Of a DNA stretch of 64,000 bases, positions 36,432 through 44,955 are shown one piece after another; position 1 is the stretch's first letter; the number at the start of each line of letters is the position of its first letter. Where the stretch lies: NCBI RefSeq assembly GCF_012932675.1, contig NZ_JAAIIF010000018.1:1-64000 (forward strand), written 5' to 3'. The notes under the pieces were generated by a model that made no database searches, was not told the origin of the DNA, and saw only the letters and a program-made list of their open reading frames with translations. This DNA is from Bifidobacterium erythrocebi (GTDB lineage Bacteria; Actinomycetota; Actinomycetes; Actinomycetales; Bifidobacteriaceae). The position numbers and the translations under genes were made by a program.

Positions 36432-38003
36432 ATGAAATCGTTTCGAACAAACCATGGCGCAGCATGCTGCGTTCTTCTCGTTCTGGCCCTGCTGCTTCCC
36501 CTGTGCGTAACCGCGCAGCCGTCTTCTGCACAGGCTTCCGAAACGACGCTCGCCACGAAGCAGGATTCGTCGGTCACGGTGAAGCTGCCCACCTACTATT
36601 CGAACGGCATGGTGTTCCAGCGTGATAAGCCAATCAATATCACCGGCGAACTGCGCAACATCGCGTATTCGAACATCGACTGGAGCAAGCTCAGCGCCAC
36701 GCTTTCCATGGACGACAAGCAGCACACCGGTTCCGTGGCAAGCAGCCATGAAGCGAAATTCACCATACGGATTCCCAAGGTTCCCGCCAATCAGCACCCC
36801 TACAAGCTCACACTGCAATACCAGGGCAAGCTGTTGAAAACCCTCACCCGTGTATATGTGGGCGACGTGTTCGTGGCCGCCGGGCAGTCCAACATGGAAG
36901 TGAACTACCGGCAGTACTACAACTCCAAGAACGTCAAGGTCAATCCGAACGACAGCCCTCAGGGGGTGTTCAAATACAAGGATCTTCCCGAGACCATCGA
37001 CGATCCGAACGTGCACTTCGTCGTCGCCAAGCAGGACGCGCAGTCCTCGCAGTTCCCCGTCGCGGACGAGAACAAGTCCTCCTGGTCCGAAGCCACCAAG
37101 GAGAACTCCATCCGTTTGAGCTATCTGGCGCAGTTCTTCGCACGGGAACTGCGGACCACCAGCCCGAACATTCCCATCGGCATCATCCAGACCGCATGGG
37201 GAGGCACGGCCATCAGCCGTCATGTCAAAGGCGGCGACATCTACAAGAATCACATCGCGCCATTGCAGGGCTACCATGTCGCCGGCGTGCTGTGGTACCA
37301 GGGTTGCGACGACGCCGCCAACAACGCCACCGCGCTGGCCTACGAATCGCAGTTCACGGCACTGATCAACCAGTACCGGAAGGTATTCGACGACGCCACG
37401 CTTCCCTTCCTGTACGTGCAGCTCGCCCGCTGGGACGGACACCAGTACACCCAGATCGTACGTCAGGCCCAGCTCTCCGCCTTGGACAATCCGAACCTCA
37501 GCAACGCCAAGAACGTCGCCATGACCGTCTCCATCGACACGGACAAGGGCACCGCCGAAACCATTCACCCGCTTGGCAAGGAGATCCTCGCCAAGCGTAT
37601 GGCCGACCAATGGCAGGCCATGCGCAGGAAGAAGACGGTTCCTTCCGGCCCGATCGTTTCCTCCGCCACACGCGATGAGAAAGGCAACGTCACCATTTCC
37701 TTCAAGGCCGGCACCGCGCAGGGTCTGCAGGCCATGGAACCCGACTACAGTCTGAAGGCGAGCGCCGCCAAGGTGGCTTCGCCTACGGATGACGCGTTGG
37801 ATGGTTTCGAGGTGGCGGACTCGTCAGGCAAGTTCAGCACGGCCACGGCCAAAATCCGGGGGAACCAGGTGGTGGTTTCCTCGGATGATGTCGATCGGAT
37901 CACACAGGTGCGCTATCTGTGGAGTGGCAGCCCGGATTGCGACAGCATCCTGTATAACAGACGACAGCTGCCTGCCAGCCCGTTCATCGTCGCGATTCCG
38001 TAG
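36432..38003 (+). CDS. Secreted sialate O-acetylesterase-like SGNH hydrolase
   Basis: A 523-residue protein. ATG 36432 (MKSFRTNHGAACCVLL...) has AAGG 7 bases ahead; the ATG at 36417 is less well placed. Residues 1-36 are a signal peptide (SSAQASE). A beta-rich N-terminal part contains YYSNGMVFQRDKPINI, diagnostic of the SASA family. The catalytic SGNH domain shows AAGQSNMEVN (nucleophile Ser near 153), IQTAWGGTAIS, LWYQGCDDA and IHPLGKEILAKR (catalytic His near 379). Family members remove O-acetyl groups from sialic acid or other sugars. Bifidobacterial relatives act on host mucin sialates, but an acetylated wall or plant glycan is possible. No anchor is visible, so it is probably released or loosely associated. 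Confidence 0.87.
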   Translation: MKSFRTNHGAACCVLLVLALLLPLCVTAQPSSAQASETTLATKQDSSVTVKLPTYYSNGMVFQRDKPINITGELRNIAYSNIDWSKLSATLSMDDKQHTGSVASSHEAKFTIRIPKVPANQHPYKLTLQYQGKLLKTLTRVYVGDVFVAAGQSNMEVNYRQYYNSKNVKVNPNDSPQGVFKYKDLPETIDDPNVHFVVAKQDAQSSQFPVADENKSSWSEATKENSIRLSYLAQFFARELRTTSPNIPIGIIQTAWGGTAISRHVKGGDIYKNHIAPLQGYHVAGVLWYQGCDDAANNATALAYESQFTALINQYRKVFDDATLPFLYVQLARWDGHQYTQIVRQAQLSALDNPNLSNAKNVAMTVSIDTDKGTAETIHPLGKEILAKRMADQWQAMRRKKTVPSGPIVSSATRDEKGNVTISFKAGTAQGLQAMEPDYSLKASAAKVASPTDDALDGFEVADSSGKFSTATAKIRGNQVVVSSDDVDRITQVRYLWSGSPDCDSILYNRRQLPASPFIVAIP

Positions 38004-38024
38004 GGACCGGCTTCGCTAGGCTAC

Positions 38025-38052
38025 CGGTGGCCGGTTCGTTTACCGGCCGCCG
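38025..38052. terminator. Possible terminator hairpin between convergent genes
   Basis: GGTGGCCGGT and ACCGGCCGCC pair around a 6-base loop, between the stops at 38003 and 38072. No U-tract is seen, so this is tentative. Confidence 0.45.
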
Positions 38053-38071
38053 CCCACGCTCACGCTCACGA

Positions 38072-40138
38072 TTACTTCCCGCATTCGAACCGGTACAGCG
38101 CCCAACCCTTGGCGTACGCTCCCCTATTCGAGTAGTCGCGGACCTTCTTCAACGTGCCGTCCTTCACGTACTTGTCAATCAGGTCCTCCCTGTGGAACGG
38201 ATCGTACTGTTCCTTGAAGGTGAACATCTGCAGGCTTGGCGCCTGGTCGCCCATCGACAGGAAGTATTCCGGCGCGTCCGTTTCGATCGGGCATACCGTG
38301 CCGAGCAGCGCATGCGAATCCCCCGAATCGAAGGCGCGTTCCACGGCACCGAAGATCGCGCCGTTCTTTTCGGCGGCCGGATTGTAGATCGGGAACAGCA
38401 TGTTCGTGCCGAATATCGACGTGCCGTACATCGATCCGTTCAGCGGGTCGGAAACCACCGAGGCCTTGTCCCCCACCACGTGCGCCACGTCTTCCAGAAT
38501 CTCGTATTTGGTTTGCGTGAGTTGTTCGCCAGGCTGTTCGTCGGTGAGCTGCATGTTCGCGTACACCGTATCGGCCACCTGCGCGCGCGTGGTGTTCGTG
38601 AATTGCGGGACGATGGCGAGCGCCGCCACCAATACCAGGGCGATGATGCCGTCCGCACGCCGTGTGGAGAGTTCGTTGACGGCGCTTGCCGCGAACACGA
38701 TGAGGGTGACGAGTGCCAGCGGGATCATGGTGAGCGGCCGTACTTCGGTGCGATACCAGACGGCGGCCACGATGTTCGGGAACCAGCCGGTAAGGGATGC
38801 CGAGCAGACGAGCACCAGTCCGAACAGCAGGACCATGGCCGCGATGGAGATGGCGTCCTTGCGCAGCTGCCGGTATGCCGTGTGCGCGTGGTCGGCTCGC
38901 AGATGACTGCCTTTGAGGGGTTTGGCGCGTACCGTCTGCGGCGCGATGGCGACAAGCAGGGTGACGATGAACGCGGCGACCACCAATACTCCGGCGAAGA
39001 CGCCCGTCGCACCCGGCAGCTGGTCGGTGACGAATATGCGCAGCGCGTCCGGCACGCTGCGGCTGGGCGTGTAGGTGTGGAACCAGTCGGCTGGGTTGAA
39101 GTAACGGGTGGATTTGTAGTGCGTGACCATGTAGAAGAAGAACGCCACACCCGCCACGAGTACGGCGAGGAATGCGCCGAGAATGAGTTTCCATGGCATG
39201 CGCAGCAGCAGGAACGGTGCGATGAACAGCAGCCAGGTGAATACGATGCGCGGGTGTGCGACGAGGCACAGTATGCCGACGAGCAGGGTGATGATGAGCC
39301 ATCGGGTGATGTCGCTGTGCCACCAGTGATATTTCGGGGTGCTGTTCCGGTTGGCGATGGCGTCGAAGAAGCGCAGGGTGGCGTAGATCCAGAACGGGAG
39401 GATGGCCGTTGCCAGTCCGTATGCGAGCAGTGGGCCGGTGGCGAGGCTTTGGAAGGGGTAGCAGGAGGATGCGATGGCGAGTAGAGGCACCGCGAACGCC
39501 ATGATGCAGGGGAATGCCACGCAGCGCATCATACTGGGTTCCTGGACTGCTTCCCGATCGCGACCGGCATCGGCGGCGTTTGCCTGCCGCTTCAGGTTCC
39601 TTCGCGGCCGGCAGGTCCAGTAGGATGCCAGCAGTTGCATGCCGGCAGGCCAGATCAGGCCTGCGCCCATGATCCACACGATGTTCAGCGCGGTATACAC
39701 GTTGACGGTCACGCCGAACAGTGCGGCGAGTTTGATGAGCCCGGCCGCCAGCAGGTGGAACATGGGCGGGTAGAACGCGTCGTTCGGCCACAGGTGGGTT
39801 GCCGCGCCGATGCCTTGGCTCAGGATCTTGCGGATGAAGTAGTAGTGGGCCGGGGCATCGATCTCATGCAGCGGGTAGTTCCATGCGGCACTGCCTTTGG
39901 GGAACCAGGCGATGACCACCGCGAACGCGACCAGCACGCCCAATACCATGCACAGCGGGACCGCCAAGCGACCCGGCCGGTTGTTCGCCGCACCGTCGGA
40001 GCGTTCGCCGCGCTTGCCGTTTGCGTTCTTCCGCCCTCGCGCATCTTCCAGAGCGCTGAAGTCAAGCTCTTCGAACTGGTCGCTCGCCGTCTGTTCGCTT
40101 GCTGTCTGTTCCGAATTCACACCCATTTCCGCTTTCAT
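38072..40138 (-). CDS. Large polytopic membrane protein, DUF6541/GT-C-like
   Basis: A protein of about 688 residues with a hydrophilic N-terminal tail (residues 1-55, including two near-repeats of EQTAS) and about 12 hydrophobic segments, then a soluble C-terminal region of about 170 residues. The first loop has a GT-C-like acidic motif (NYPLHEIDAPAHYYF) and the second YPPMFHLLAAGL, consistent with polyprenyl-phosphate-sugar-dependent transferases. I place it with actinobacterial DUF6541-type proteins, often next to wall-galactan genes. The C-terminal part has an NxxFGTNMLFPIYNP stretch (SIFGTNMLFPIYNP) typical of that group. Start ATG 40138 or ATG 40126 (MGVNSEQ), both with weak ribosome sites. 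Activity is inferred only. Confidence 0.65.
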   Translation of the reverse strand: MKAEMGVNSEQTASEQTASDQFEELDFSALEDARGRKNANGKRGERSDGAANNRPGRLAVPLCMVLGVLVAFAVVIAWFPKGSAAWNYPLHEIDAPAHYYFIRKILSQGIGAATHLWPNDAFYPPMFHLLAAGLIKLAALFGVTVNVYTALNIVWIMGAGLIWPAGMQLLASYWTCRPRRNLKRQANAADAGRDREAVQEPSMMRCVAFPCIMAFAVPLLAIASSCYPFQSLATGPLLAYGLATAILPFWIYATLRFFDAIANRNSTPKYHWWHSDITRWLIITLLVGILCLVAHPRIVFTWLLFIAPFLLLRMPWKLILGAFLAVLVAGVAFFFYMVTHYKSTRYFNPADWFHTYTPSRSVPDALRIFVTDQLPGATGVFAGVLVVAAFIVTLLVAIAPQTVRAKPLKGSHLRADHAHTAYRQLRKDAISIAAMVLLFGLVLVCSASLTGWFPNIVAAVWYRTEVRPLTMIPLALVTLIVFAASAVNELSTRRADGIIALVLVAALAIVPQFTNTTRAQVADTVYANMQLTDEQPGEQLTQTKYEILEDVAHVVGDKASVVSDPLNGSMYGTSIFGTNMLFPIYNPAAEKNGAIFGAVERAFDSGDSHALLGTVCPIETDAPEYFLSMGDQAPSLQMFTFKEQYDPFHREDLIDKYVKDGTLKKVRDYSNRGAYAKGWALYRFECGK

Positions 40139-40204
40139 GCCGTGGGCTTACGCCCGTCACTTCATTCGTGTCGCGCCCAGCGCGCTCACATAGTCCTTTA
40201 CAAA

Positions 40205-40243
40205 CCCGTAGGGGCCCGCCGTGTGCACGACGAACCCCTACGA
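40205..40243 (-). terminator. Probable terminator after the GlfT1-like gene
   Basis: CGTAGGGG and CCCCTACG arms enclose a GC-rich interior with partial pairing, 17 bases beyond the stop at 40260 on the minus strand. Confidence 0.45.
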
Positions 40244-40259
40244 TTCAAAGCGCCGATAA

Positions 40260-41375
40260 TCAGTCGTCCAGCGGTGCCGGCATCGGCCGCCAGTCGGTGT
40301 CGTGCAGCAACTTGCGCGAATCCCACCAGCCCTTGGCGATCTGCACCAGGCCAGTACGCAGATGCTCACGATCCACAGCAACCAGTCTGATGACCTCCTT
40401 GGCCGCCGTGGCGATAGTGCCCAGACCGAACAGGAACGGACGGTAATCGCCGTACACCATGAAATAGCGGGCCATATAGCCACGGTTACGCATGATGTGG
40501 TAGCGGTTCATGTCGGAAGTGGAGTTCAGCTGGCGCACGCCGGCGATGTCCCAGTTGCCGATCTCGCGGGTGCGGCGCAGAATCACGTCCGGCACGACGA
40601 TGGGCTGCGTGACCTTGCTGGCGCGATAACCGTAGATCGTGTCATCCCAGTAGATGAAGAAGCGCGGATCGGGCAGGCCGATCTGCTTGACGACGCGACG
40701 GCTGAACAGGCCGCCTTCGAAGCACAGCGTGTTCATCACACGGTAGCCGGCAGGGCCGAACGCGGCCGGCGCGATGGGATTCGGAATGCCCAGGCCGATG
40801 CGGAAATCGTACTGCCAGTAGAACGGACCGCCGTCATAGTCGAAACGGCTGCCCTGAATGACCTCGTGGCGTTCCGTCCACGGTGCCAGCTTGGCGATGG
40901 CGTCCGGCAGCACCGCTACATCGTCGTCCATCACCCAGAACCATTCGGCACCGAGCTCATACGCCTTCTTTACGCCTGCGGAGAAGCCGCCCGCGCCGCC
41001 AAGGTTCTCGGTCTGCGGCGCATACACCACGCGGGACTTGTTGCCGCTGCCGTCGACGACGGTCTTGCCCCACCGATCGGTGACCTTGGCTTCGAACTCC
41101 TCGACCATGCCACGGGTCTCGTCGGAATGCTCATTATCCACCACGATGATGCGCCACGGGGCCTGTTCGAGAGCGAGAATCGAGTCGAACAGTGTGGCCA
41201 GCAGATTCTGGCGCTTGTACGTGGTGATGACCATGGCGAGTTTGGCGATCGTTGCGCCGGTCGGTGCCGTCTGCGTCTGCGCCTGTGCCTGGTTTGTTTG
41301 GCCGGTTTGACCTGCTTGGTCTGTTTGGTTGTTGGATTGCGTTGCGTTCCTCTTCAAAACGTTCCCATTCGTCAT
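40260..41375 (-). CDS. GlfT1-like glycosyltransferase (GT2)
   Basis: A 371-residue protein. A Gln/Thr-rich N-terminal tail (residues about 12-40) precedes a GT-A domain: MVITTYKRQNLLATL, ENLGGAGGFSAGVKKA, WVMDDDVAVLPDA (near residue 150), NTLCFEGGLFSRR and FFIYWDDTIYGYRAS, then the C-terminal MRNRGYMARYFM segment common to galactofuranosyl- and rhamnosyl-transferases. It resembles mycobacterial GlfT1, which adds the first Galf residues to a lipid-linked primer, so it may start the chain that the GlfT2-like enzymes extend. No ribosome site is evident before ATG 41375; the transcript may be leaderless or start elsewhere. It is separated from the GlfT2 cluster by 23 kb of surface-protein genes. 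Confidence 0.8.
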   Translation of the reverse strand: MTNGNVLKRNATQSNNQTDQAGQTGQTNQAQAQTQTAPTGATIAKLAMVITTYKRQNLLATLFDSILALEQAPWRIIVVDNEHSDETRGMVEEFEAKVTDRWGKTVVDGSGNKSRVVYAPQTENLGGAGGFSAGVKKAYELGAEWFWVMDDDVAVLPDAIAKLAPWTERHEVIQGSRFDYDGGPFYWQYDFRIGLGIPNPIAPAAFGPAGYRVMNTLCFEGGLFSRRVVKQIGLPDPRFFIYWDDTIYGYRASKVTQPIVVPDVILRRTREIGNWDIAGVRQLNSTSDMNRYHIMRNRGYMARYFMVYGDYRPFLFGLGTIATAAKEVIRLVAVDREHLRTGLVQIAKGWWDSRKLLHDTDWRPMPAPLDD

Positions 41376-41697
41376 AGGGCATATTGTCCCACTACCTCTA
41401 GATGGGGTTGTGGGCGGGCGATGGAAGCGCTATGGGCGGCCGGCGATGGGACTGACGATGAGTGGGGGCAGCGATGAGGCTGATAATTTCTCAGATGCAC
41501 CGGTCCGTTGCCGGATCGTTCCCGAGCCACGTATATGTGCTCATGTGCGCTGTGTGCGCCACGTACGCACCGTATGTGCCGTGTGCGCACCGCCCAGCAA
41601 ACCATTGCAATGCAATAAGACACGCCGTAACGTGCATGTTCCCGCAATGTGAGGTATTCTATTCGAGTTGCGTTTCGTGCGTAAGCAAGAAATGTAT
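41376..41697. other. Intergenic region upstream of the GlfT1-like gene and tRNA-Ser
   Basis: 322 bases with no supported gene. It holds the divergent promoters for the leftward transferase and the tRNA. A stretch at 41540-41600 is rich in short alternating TGTGCGC/GTACGCAC-like motifs but forms no single clear operator. Confidence 0.4.
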
Positions 41698-41782
41698 GGA
41701 GAATTCGCCTAGTGGTCTATGGCGCACGCTTGGAAAGCGTGTTGGTGTAACAGCCTCACGAGTTCGAATCTCGTATTCTCCG
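41698..41782 (+). tRNA. tRNA-Ser (anticodon GGA)
   Basis: A complete cloverleaf: acceptor GGAGAAT with ATTCTCC, D-arm GCC...GGC, anticodon stem CACGC-TTGGAAA-GCGTG with anticodon GGA, a long serine-type variable arm and T-arm ACGAG-TTCGAAT-CTCGT. The discriminator is G and CC follows, with no encoded CCA. The 3' half is the insertion site of the element to the right and is restored by its attL. Confidence 0.95.
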
Positions 41783-41784
41783 CC
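41763..41784 (+). repeat. attL (22-bp direct repeat, tRNA 3' end)
   Basis: Begins TTCGAATCTCG within the T-arm and ends at CCGCC after the discriminator. Identical to 49294-49315. Confidence 0.9.
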
Positions 41785-42351
41785 CGGATTGGAACCCCGG
41801 AAACCGTTGGAATCATTCGGTTTCCGGGGTTTTGCTTTGGTTCCTTCCGATTGTCGGTTCCCTCCAGGTTCCCTCCGTTTCGACACCTCCGGCCCCCGAC
41901 CCGCCGCGCGTGTCACATATCGGAACCGACGATTCCGAAAACGCCTTCGAGCCTTCGCCTGCCGTGTGTTCGTCATCGAAGTCCGACCGCGCCCCATGTG
42001 TCCCGTCAGTGGGCCGATTCGAATCCCTTCATGTTCTCCGCGCATTTTTTTCGTTTTGGTTCGCAACAATCCCGGACGCCCGCCGCGCAGCGCGATGCGC
42101 CCCATGCGGTCCGGCCCAGCGCGAAGGTCCCCCCGGACCCCCTCCGACAAACGCCACACGAACGCATACGGGTGCCATGAAAGCCCATTCGAACCGTCAA
42201 TCGACTCCTTGATACATAGACAGGAAGCCGAGGAACGTCCGTCGGTCGGATGGATCCGAAGGAGAAACCGGCAAACCCCGCCGCCGGCACCCTCCCCCGG
42301 GTATTCGCCAGCGAACGGCACCGGCTCCACCATGACCGCCAAGGAGAAGAC
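41785..42351. other. Element left end, no supported gene; terminator near its start
   Basis: 567 bases between attL and the first convincing gene. At 41793-41830, AACCCCGGAAACCG pairs with CGGTTTCCGGGGTT followed by TTGCTTT, a tRNA-proximal terminator carried by the element. Reading frames through the rest, on both strands, have atypical composition and one runs through the tRNA, so I do not call them. Confidence 0.5.
41793..41830 (+). terminator. Terminator carried by the element next to attL
   Basis: A 14-bp stem (AACCCCGGAAACCG) with an 11-base loop and a TTGCTTTGG tail, just after the tRNA. It would replace the displaced native terminator at 49320-49351. Confidence 0.8.
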
Positions 42352-42897
42352 ATGAGCCCGGACCCCATCCGCCGCAAAGGCAGGAAGACACTCGCCAAGG
42401 TATACGATTCCCTATCCGACCCGGAAAAGGCCCCGGACAGGTCGCGCATCATCGGGCTGCCCACCAAGAAGGAGGCGCGCGACATCCGGGACGAATTGAC
42501 GGCGGCGGCGTGGGCTGGCGGCAAATCGGTGTCGCGCATACGGACGGCCAAGGAGTACATAAGCATCGTCGAATCATTCTTCCGCAAGCTGCGGGCCATC
42601 AAAGAGGCGGAGCCGCAGACCTACCGGGAGGGTATTGCGTCCCTGCGAAAACTCATAAGGGAGCCCCGCGTCACCAACCTCGACGAGTGTGAAAGAATGA
42701 TCGAGACCGCAAGAGCGGACACGGCGATCCTGCTTGTCGGCGGGAAAGACCTCCGAGGCAAGGGAGCCCGGATACTGCTGACCCTGAACGAGACGCGACT
42801 CAGCATGGGAAAGACGACGATCCTCCTGGCCCACGGAACGGAAAAAGACTACAAAGCCGTCCTGCCCGCATACAAGCCCAAGTTCTACCGGCGATAA
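42352..42897 (+). CDS. Unknown protein of the integrated element
   Basis: A 181-residue, charged protein. ATG 42352 follows AAGGAG with 7-base spacing, which decides against the longer frame from 42250. It is predominantly helical (KKEARDIRDELTAAAWAGG, AKEYISIVESFFRKLRAI) with many Arg/Lys and no signal peptide, membrane span or recognised motif. It is the leftmost gene of the element and overlaps the convergent small secreted-peptide gene by 13 bases. It could be a DNA-binding or accessory replication protein, but nothing in the sequence settles this. Confidence 0.65.
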   Translation: MSPDPIRRKGRKTLAKVYDSLSDPEKAPDRSRIIGLPTKKEARDIRDELTAAAWAGGKSVSRIRTAKEYISIVESFFRKLRAIKEAEPQTYREGIASLRKLIREPRVTNLDECERMIETARADTAILLVGGKDLRGKGARILLTLNETRLSMGKTTILLAHGTEKDYKAVLPAYKPKFYRR

Positions 42898-43238
42898 GCA
42901 ATAGGCGATAGGCAAAGGCGCGAAGTGGCATTCAGGCGGCCCACCCCTTCGCCCCGGTCGCACACGTCCGGCCGGCCGCCGTCCCCACTTCCGCCCCGCC
43001 CTTGAAGCGTTTGTGTCGCCATCACGCACCCACGGGCCGGATCCGGCCCGATAAGCCCGTACCGCACCCCCACCCCGGCCACCCACGGGTATTCGCCGCC
43101 ACCGCTGGCATAGGCCGTGGAAGCAACGATGCCGCCCGTGGCAAGAGTGGCGATGGCCGCGAGAAGGGCAATACCCCTCCTCAGCCACTTCGGCCTCTCC
43201 TCGGGCGGAGTCTTAGAATTATGCTTCTTCAACTGCAT
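42885..43238 (-). CDS. Small secreted peptide, bacteriocin-like architecture
   Basis: A 117-residue protein. ATG 43238 is followed by a basic N-terminus (MQLKKHNSKTPPEERPKWLRRG), a hydrophobic core (IALLAAIATLATGGIVAS) and a good signal-peptidase site (TAYA|SGGG). The mature part opens with GGGEYPWVAGVG, loosely like lactococcin-972-family openings (Gly-rich, then W...GVG). The rest, with two Cys and Gly/Arg-rich sequence, does not match that family. The last codons overlap the unknown gene at 42352-42897, so the C-terminus could be shifted or decayed. A secreted antimicrobial or signalling peptide is a guess; the signal peptide is the solid part. Confidence 0.5.
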   Translation of the reverse strand: MQLKKHNSKTPPEERPKWLRRGIALLAAIATLATGGIVASTAYASGGGEYPWVAGVGVRYGLIGPDPARGCVMATQTLQGRGGSGDGGRPDVCDRGEGVGRLNATSRLCLSPIAYRR

Positions 43239-43385
43239 AACGCTCCTTAATATTGACTACATAAACAAGGCCACACGAGCGGCCTGCCTACCTTCAAGCA
43301 GGCAATCAGGAAACGGGTATTACGCAAGAAGAATGAAGTGCTGAGGAGGCAACCACACTATTAGCAGAACTGCAATGCATATGAA

Positions 43386-43415
43386 AAACCCCACCTCGGT
43401 GAAGAGGTGGGGCTT
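43386..43415 (-). terminator. Terminator downstream of the coiled-coil membrane protein
   Basis: CCCCACCTC and GAGGTGGGG around a 6-base loop, with an A-run on the left giving a U-tail on the minus strand. It lies 30 bases past the stop at 43445. Confidence 0.8.
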
Positions 43416-43444
43416 ATCAGAGAGAAGAGGAAAACGAACGAGCA

Positions 43445-44467
43445 TTAATGAACGATGGGGGGAAGGCTTGCGCCACCATCAGGAAGATATCCGCCAGCGC
43501 CATGCCCGCCTGAATTGGAGAAGTCGAAAGTCCTACGGCTGCCGCCACCGTTGCCGTTATTGGATGGGGTGTATGACTGCTGCGGGGCGGAATACCCACG
43601 GTTGGAGGAATACCCGCTGCCGGAGCCGCCGTAACGGTTGTAGGACTGGGAGTAGGAGCGCTGCGACTGCGCGGCGGCTTGCGCGGCTTGGGCTTGGGCG
43701 GCCTGCGCCTGCGCCTGCGCCTGGGCTGCGGCCTCGGCGTCGGCCTGCTCCTTCGCGGCCTTCGAATCGGTCACCCGCTTGACGGCGGCGTCGAGCTTCG
43801 CCTTGGCGTCGGTGTACGCCTTCGGGTCGGTCACGCCCTTCTTGGAGAGGGTGCTGTTCGCCTCGGCGATGGCCTTCTTAAGGCTGTCGCGGGTGGCGTT
43901 GTCCGCCACCTTCCCGTCCGTGTCCTTGAGGGTCTTGCTCGCGCTGTCAATACCCTGCTTGAGCTGGTCTTTCGCGCCGTCCAGCTCCTTCGCCAGCTTG
44001 CTGTCCCTGACGGCCTTGAGCGCGGCGTTGAGCGCCTTCGCCTGGGCATCGGCCTCGTCCGCGTCCGTGGCATTGGCCTTCCTCGCGGAGGCGAGCCGCC
44101 ACGCCAGCCACTCGCTGGGGGCGTCTTTGGGGACGCCCTTGAGCGCCTTGGCCTTACTGATGGCGGCGTCGAGCTTGCCCAGCAGCTTCGGCTCCTTGAG
44201 CTGATCCGCCTTGTATGTGGTGGCGGTGGCCTGCTCAATGGCCTTCGAGAGCGCCTTGTCGGCCTTCTCGGCTTGGGCTACCGCCTCATGGTAGGCGTTG
44301 GTCTCGTGGTGCGTCCAGTAGGCGTAGCCGCCGCCAATACCCGCCAGCGCCACGACCACCACCGCGACGATGATGGCGGTGAGTTTGGCGGGCTTAATAC
44401 CCTTGGGCTTGCTCTCCTCTGGGGTGGCGTCATCCATGGTTTCCACTTCCTCTGATGGCTTCGTCAT
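43445..44467 (-). CDS. Membrane-anchored coiled-coil surface protein of the element
   Basis: A 340-residue protein. A cytoplasmic N-terminal tail (residues 1-28) is followed by one transmembrane segment (LTAIIVAVVVVALAGIGGGYAY split across residues 29-51). Next comes a long Ala/Lys/Glu-rich helical coiled coil (about 55-235), an Ala-Gln tract (about 240-265) and a disordered Ser/Gly/Asn/Tyr tail (YGGSGSGYSSNRGY). The topology is probably N-in, with the coiled coil outside. Similar proteins occur in actinobacterial prophages and integrative elements, sometimes labelled colicin-transporter-like on the basis of the coiled coil alone. A role in exclusion or adhesion is conceivable. Start ATG 44467 has GGGAAGAG ahead. 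It is divergent from the XRE gene. Confidence 0.7.
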   Translation of the reverse strand: MTKPSEEVETMDDATPEESKPKGIKPAKLTAIIVAVVVVALAGIGGGYAYWTHHETNAYHEAVAQAEKADKALSKAIEQATATTYKADQLKEPKLLGKLDAAISKAKALKGVPKDAPSEWLAWRLASARKANATDADEADAQAKALNAALKAVRDSKLAKELDGAKDQLKQGIDSASKTLKDTDGKVADNATRDSLKKAIAEANSTLSKKGVTDPKAYTDAKAKLDAAVKRVTDSKAAKEQADAEAAAQAQAQAQAAQAQAAQAAAQSQRSYSQSYNRYGGSGSGYSSNRGYSAPQQSYTPSNNGNGGGSRRTFDFSNSGGHGAGGYLPDGGASLPPIVH

Positions 44468-44610
44468 TGCTCTTCCCTATGTCCTTATGCGCTGGCACGT
44501 CGATTCGCCCATCGACATGGATGTAACGGCGCGGAGGCCGTCAGGCCGAAGCTCCTTATCCTGCGGGGGCATGGGAGACGGTCGCGCTTCCTTATCATGC
44601 GAATTCAATA

Positions 44611-44642
44611 CTACATTGTAGCGAAAGCCACAACTTTGTGGC
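44611..44642. promoter_or_regulatory. Two palindromes, candidate operator of the XRE regulator
   Basis: CTACATTGTAG at 44611-44621 and GCCACAACTTTGTGGC at 44627-44642 sit side by side in the divergent promoter region, 35-66 bases before the regulator's GTG. Spacing and symmetry fit repressor binding that would control both directions. Confidence 0.5.
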
Positions 44643-44676
44643 CTAGTGAGATGCGAACGCCACATATTTTTGGCGC

Positions 44677-44955
44677 GTGGCCGTTAAAGACGATTCGAAG
44701 GAATGGGCGAGGTACGCCAAGGAGCTGGGTGTCAACCTCCAGCGCCTCCGCGTCGAGCGTGGCCTCACCCAAGAGCGCGTGGCCTATGACGCAGGCCTGT
44801 CGAGATACCAGTACCAGCGGATGGAATGGGGCAAGATAGGCAAGGACACCCCCGCCAATCCCACGTTGAAGACCATCATGGCCGTGGCCCAAGTGCTCGG
44901 CGTCACCCTCGACGAACTCCTGCCGCAGCCATGGCCCGACCTGCACGCCAGGTAG
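44677..44955 (+). CDS. XRE-family helix-turn-helix regulator
   Basis: A 92-residue protein starting at GTG 44677, with no clear ribosome site; the transcript may be leaderless. Residues about 17-75 form a Cro/CI-type HTH: LGVNLQRLRVERGLTQERVA, then YDAGLSRYQYQRMEWGK as recognition helix region and NPTLKTIMAVAQVLGVTLDELL as the closing helices. It is probably the element's repressor, binding the palindromes upstream and controlling the divergent membrane-protein gene as well as itself. Phage-type repression of the replication or excision genes farther right is possible but not shown. Confidence 0.85.
   Translation: MAVKDDSKEWARYAKELGVNLQRLRVERGLTQERVAYDAGLSRYQYQRMEWGKIGKDTPANPTLKTIMAVAQVLGVTLDELLPQPWPDLHAR

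Noticed and set aside
34430..36625. 731-residue rightward frame across the lysozyme gene
   Set aside because: Antisense to a full GH25 lysozyme with clear catalytic motifs and signal peptide.
41659..42342. 227-residue leftward frame at the element left end
   Set aside because: It runs through the tRNA-Ser gene and attL and has unnatural composition.
42885..43238. Firm lactococcin-972 family assignment
   Set aside because: Only the opening of the mature peptide is similar; the rest does not follow the family pattern in any of the three frames I read.
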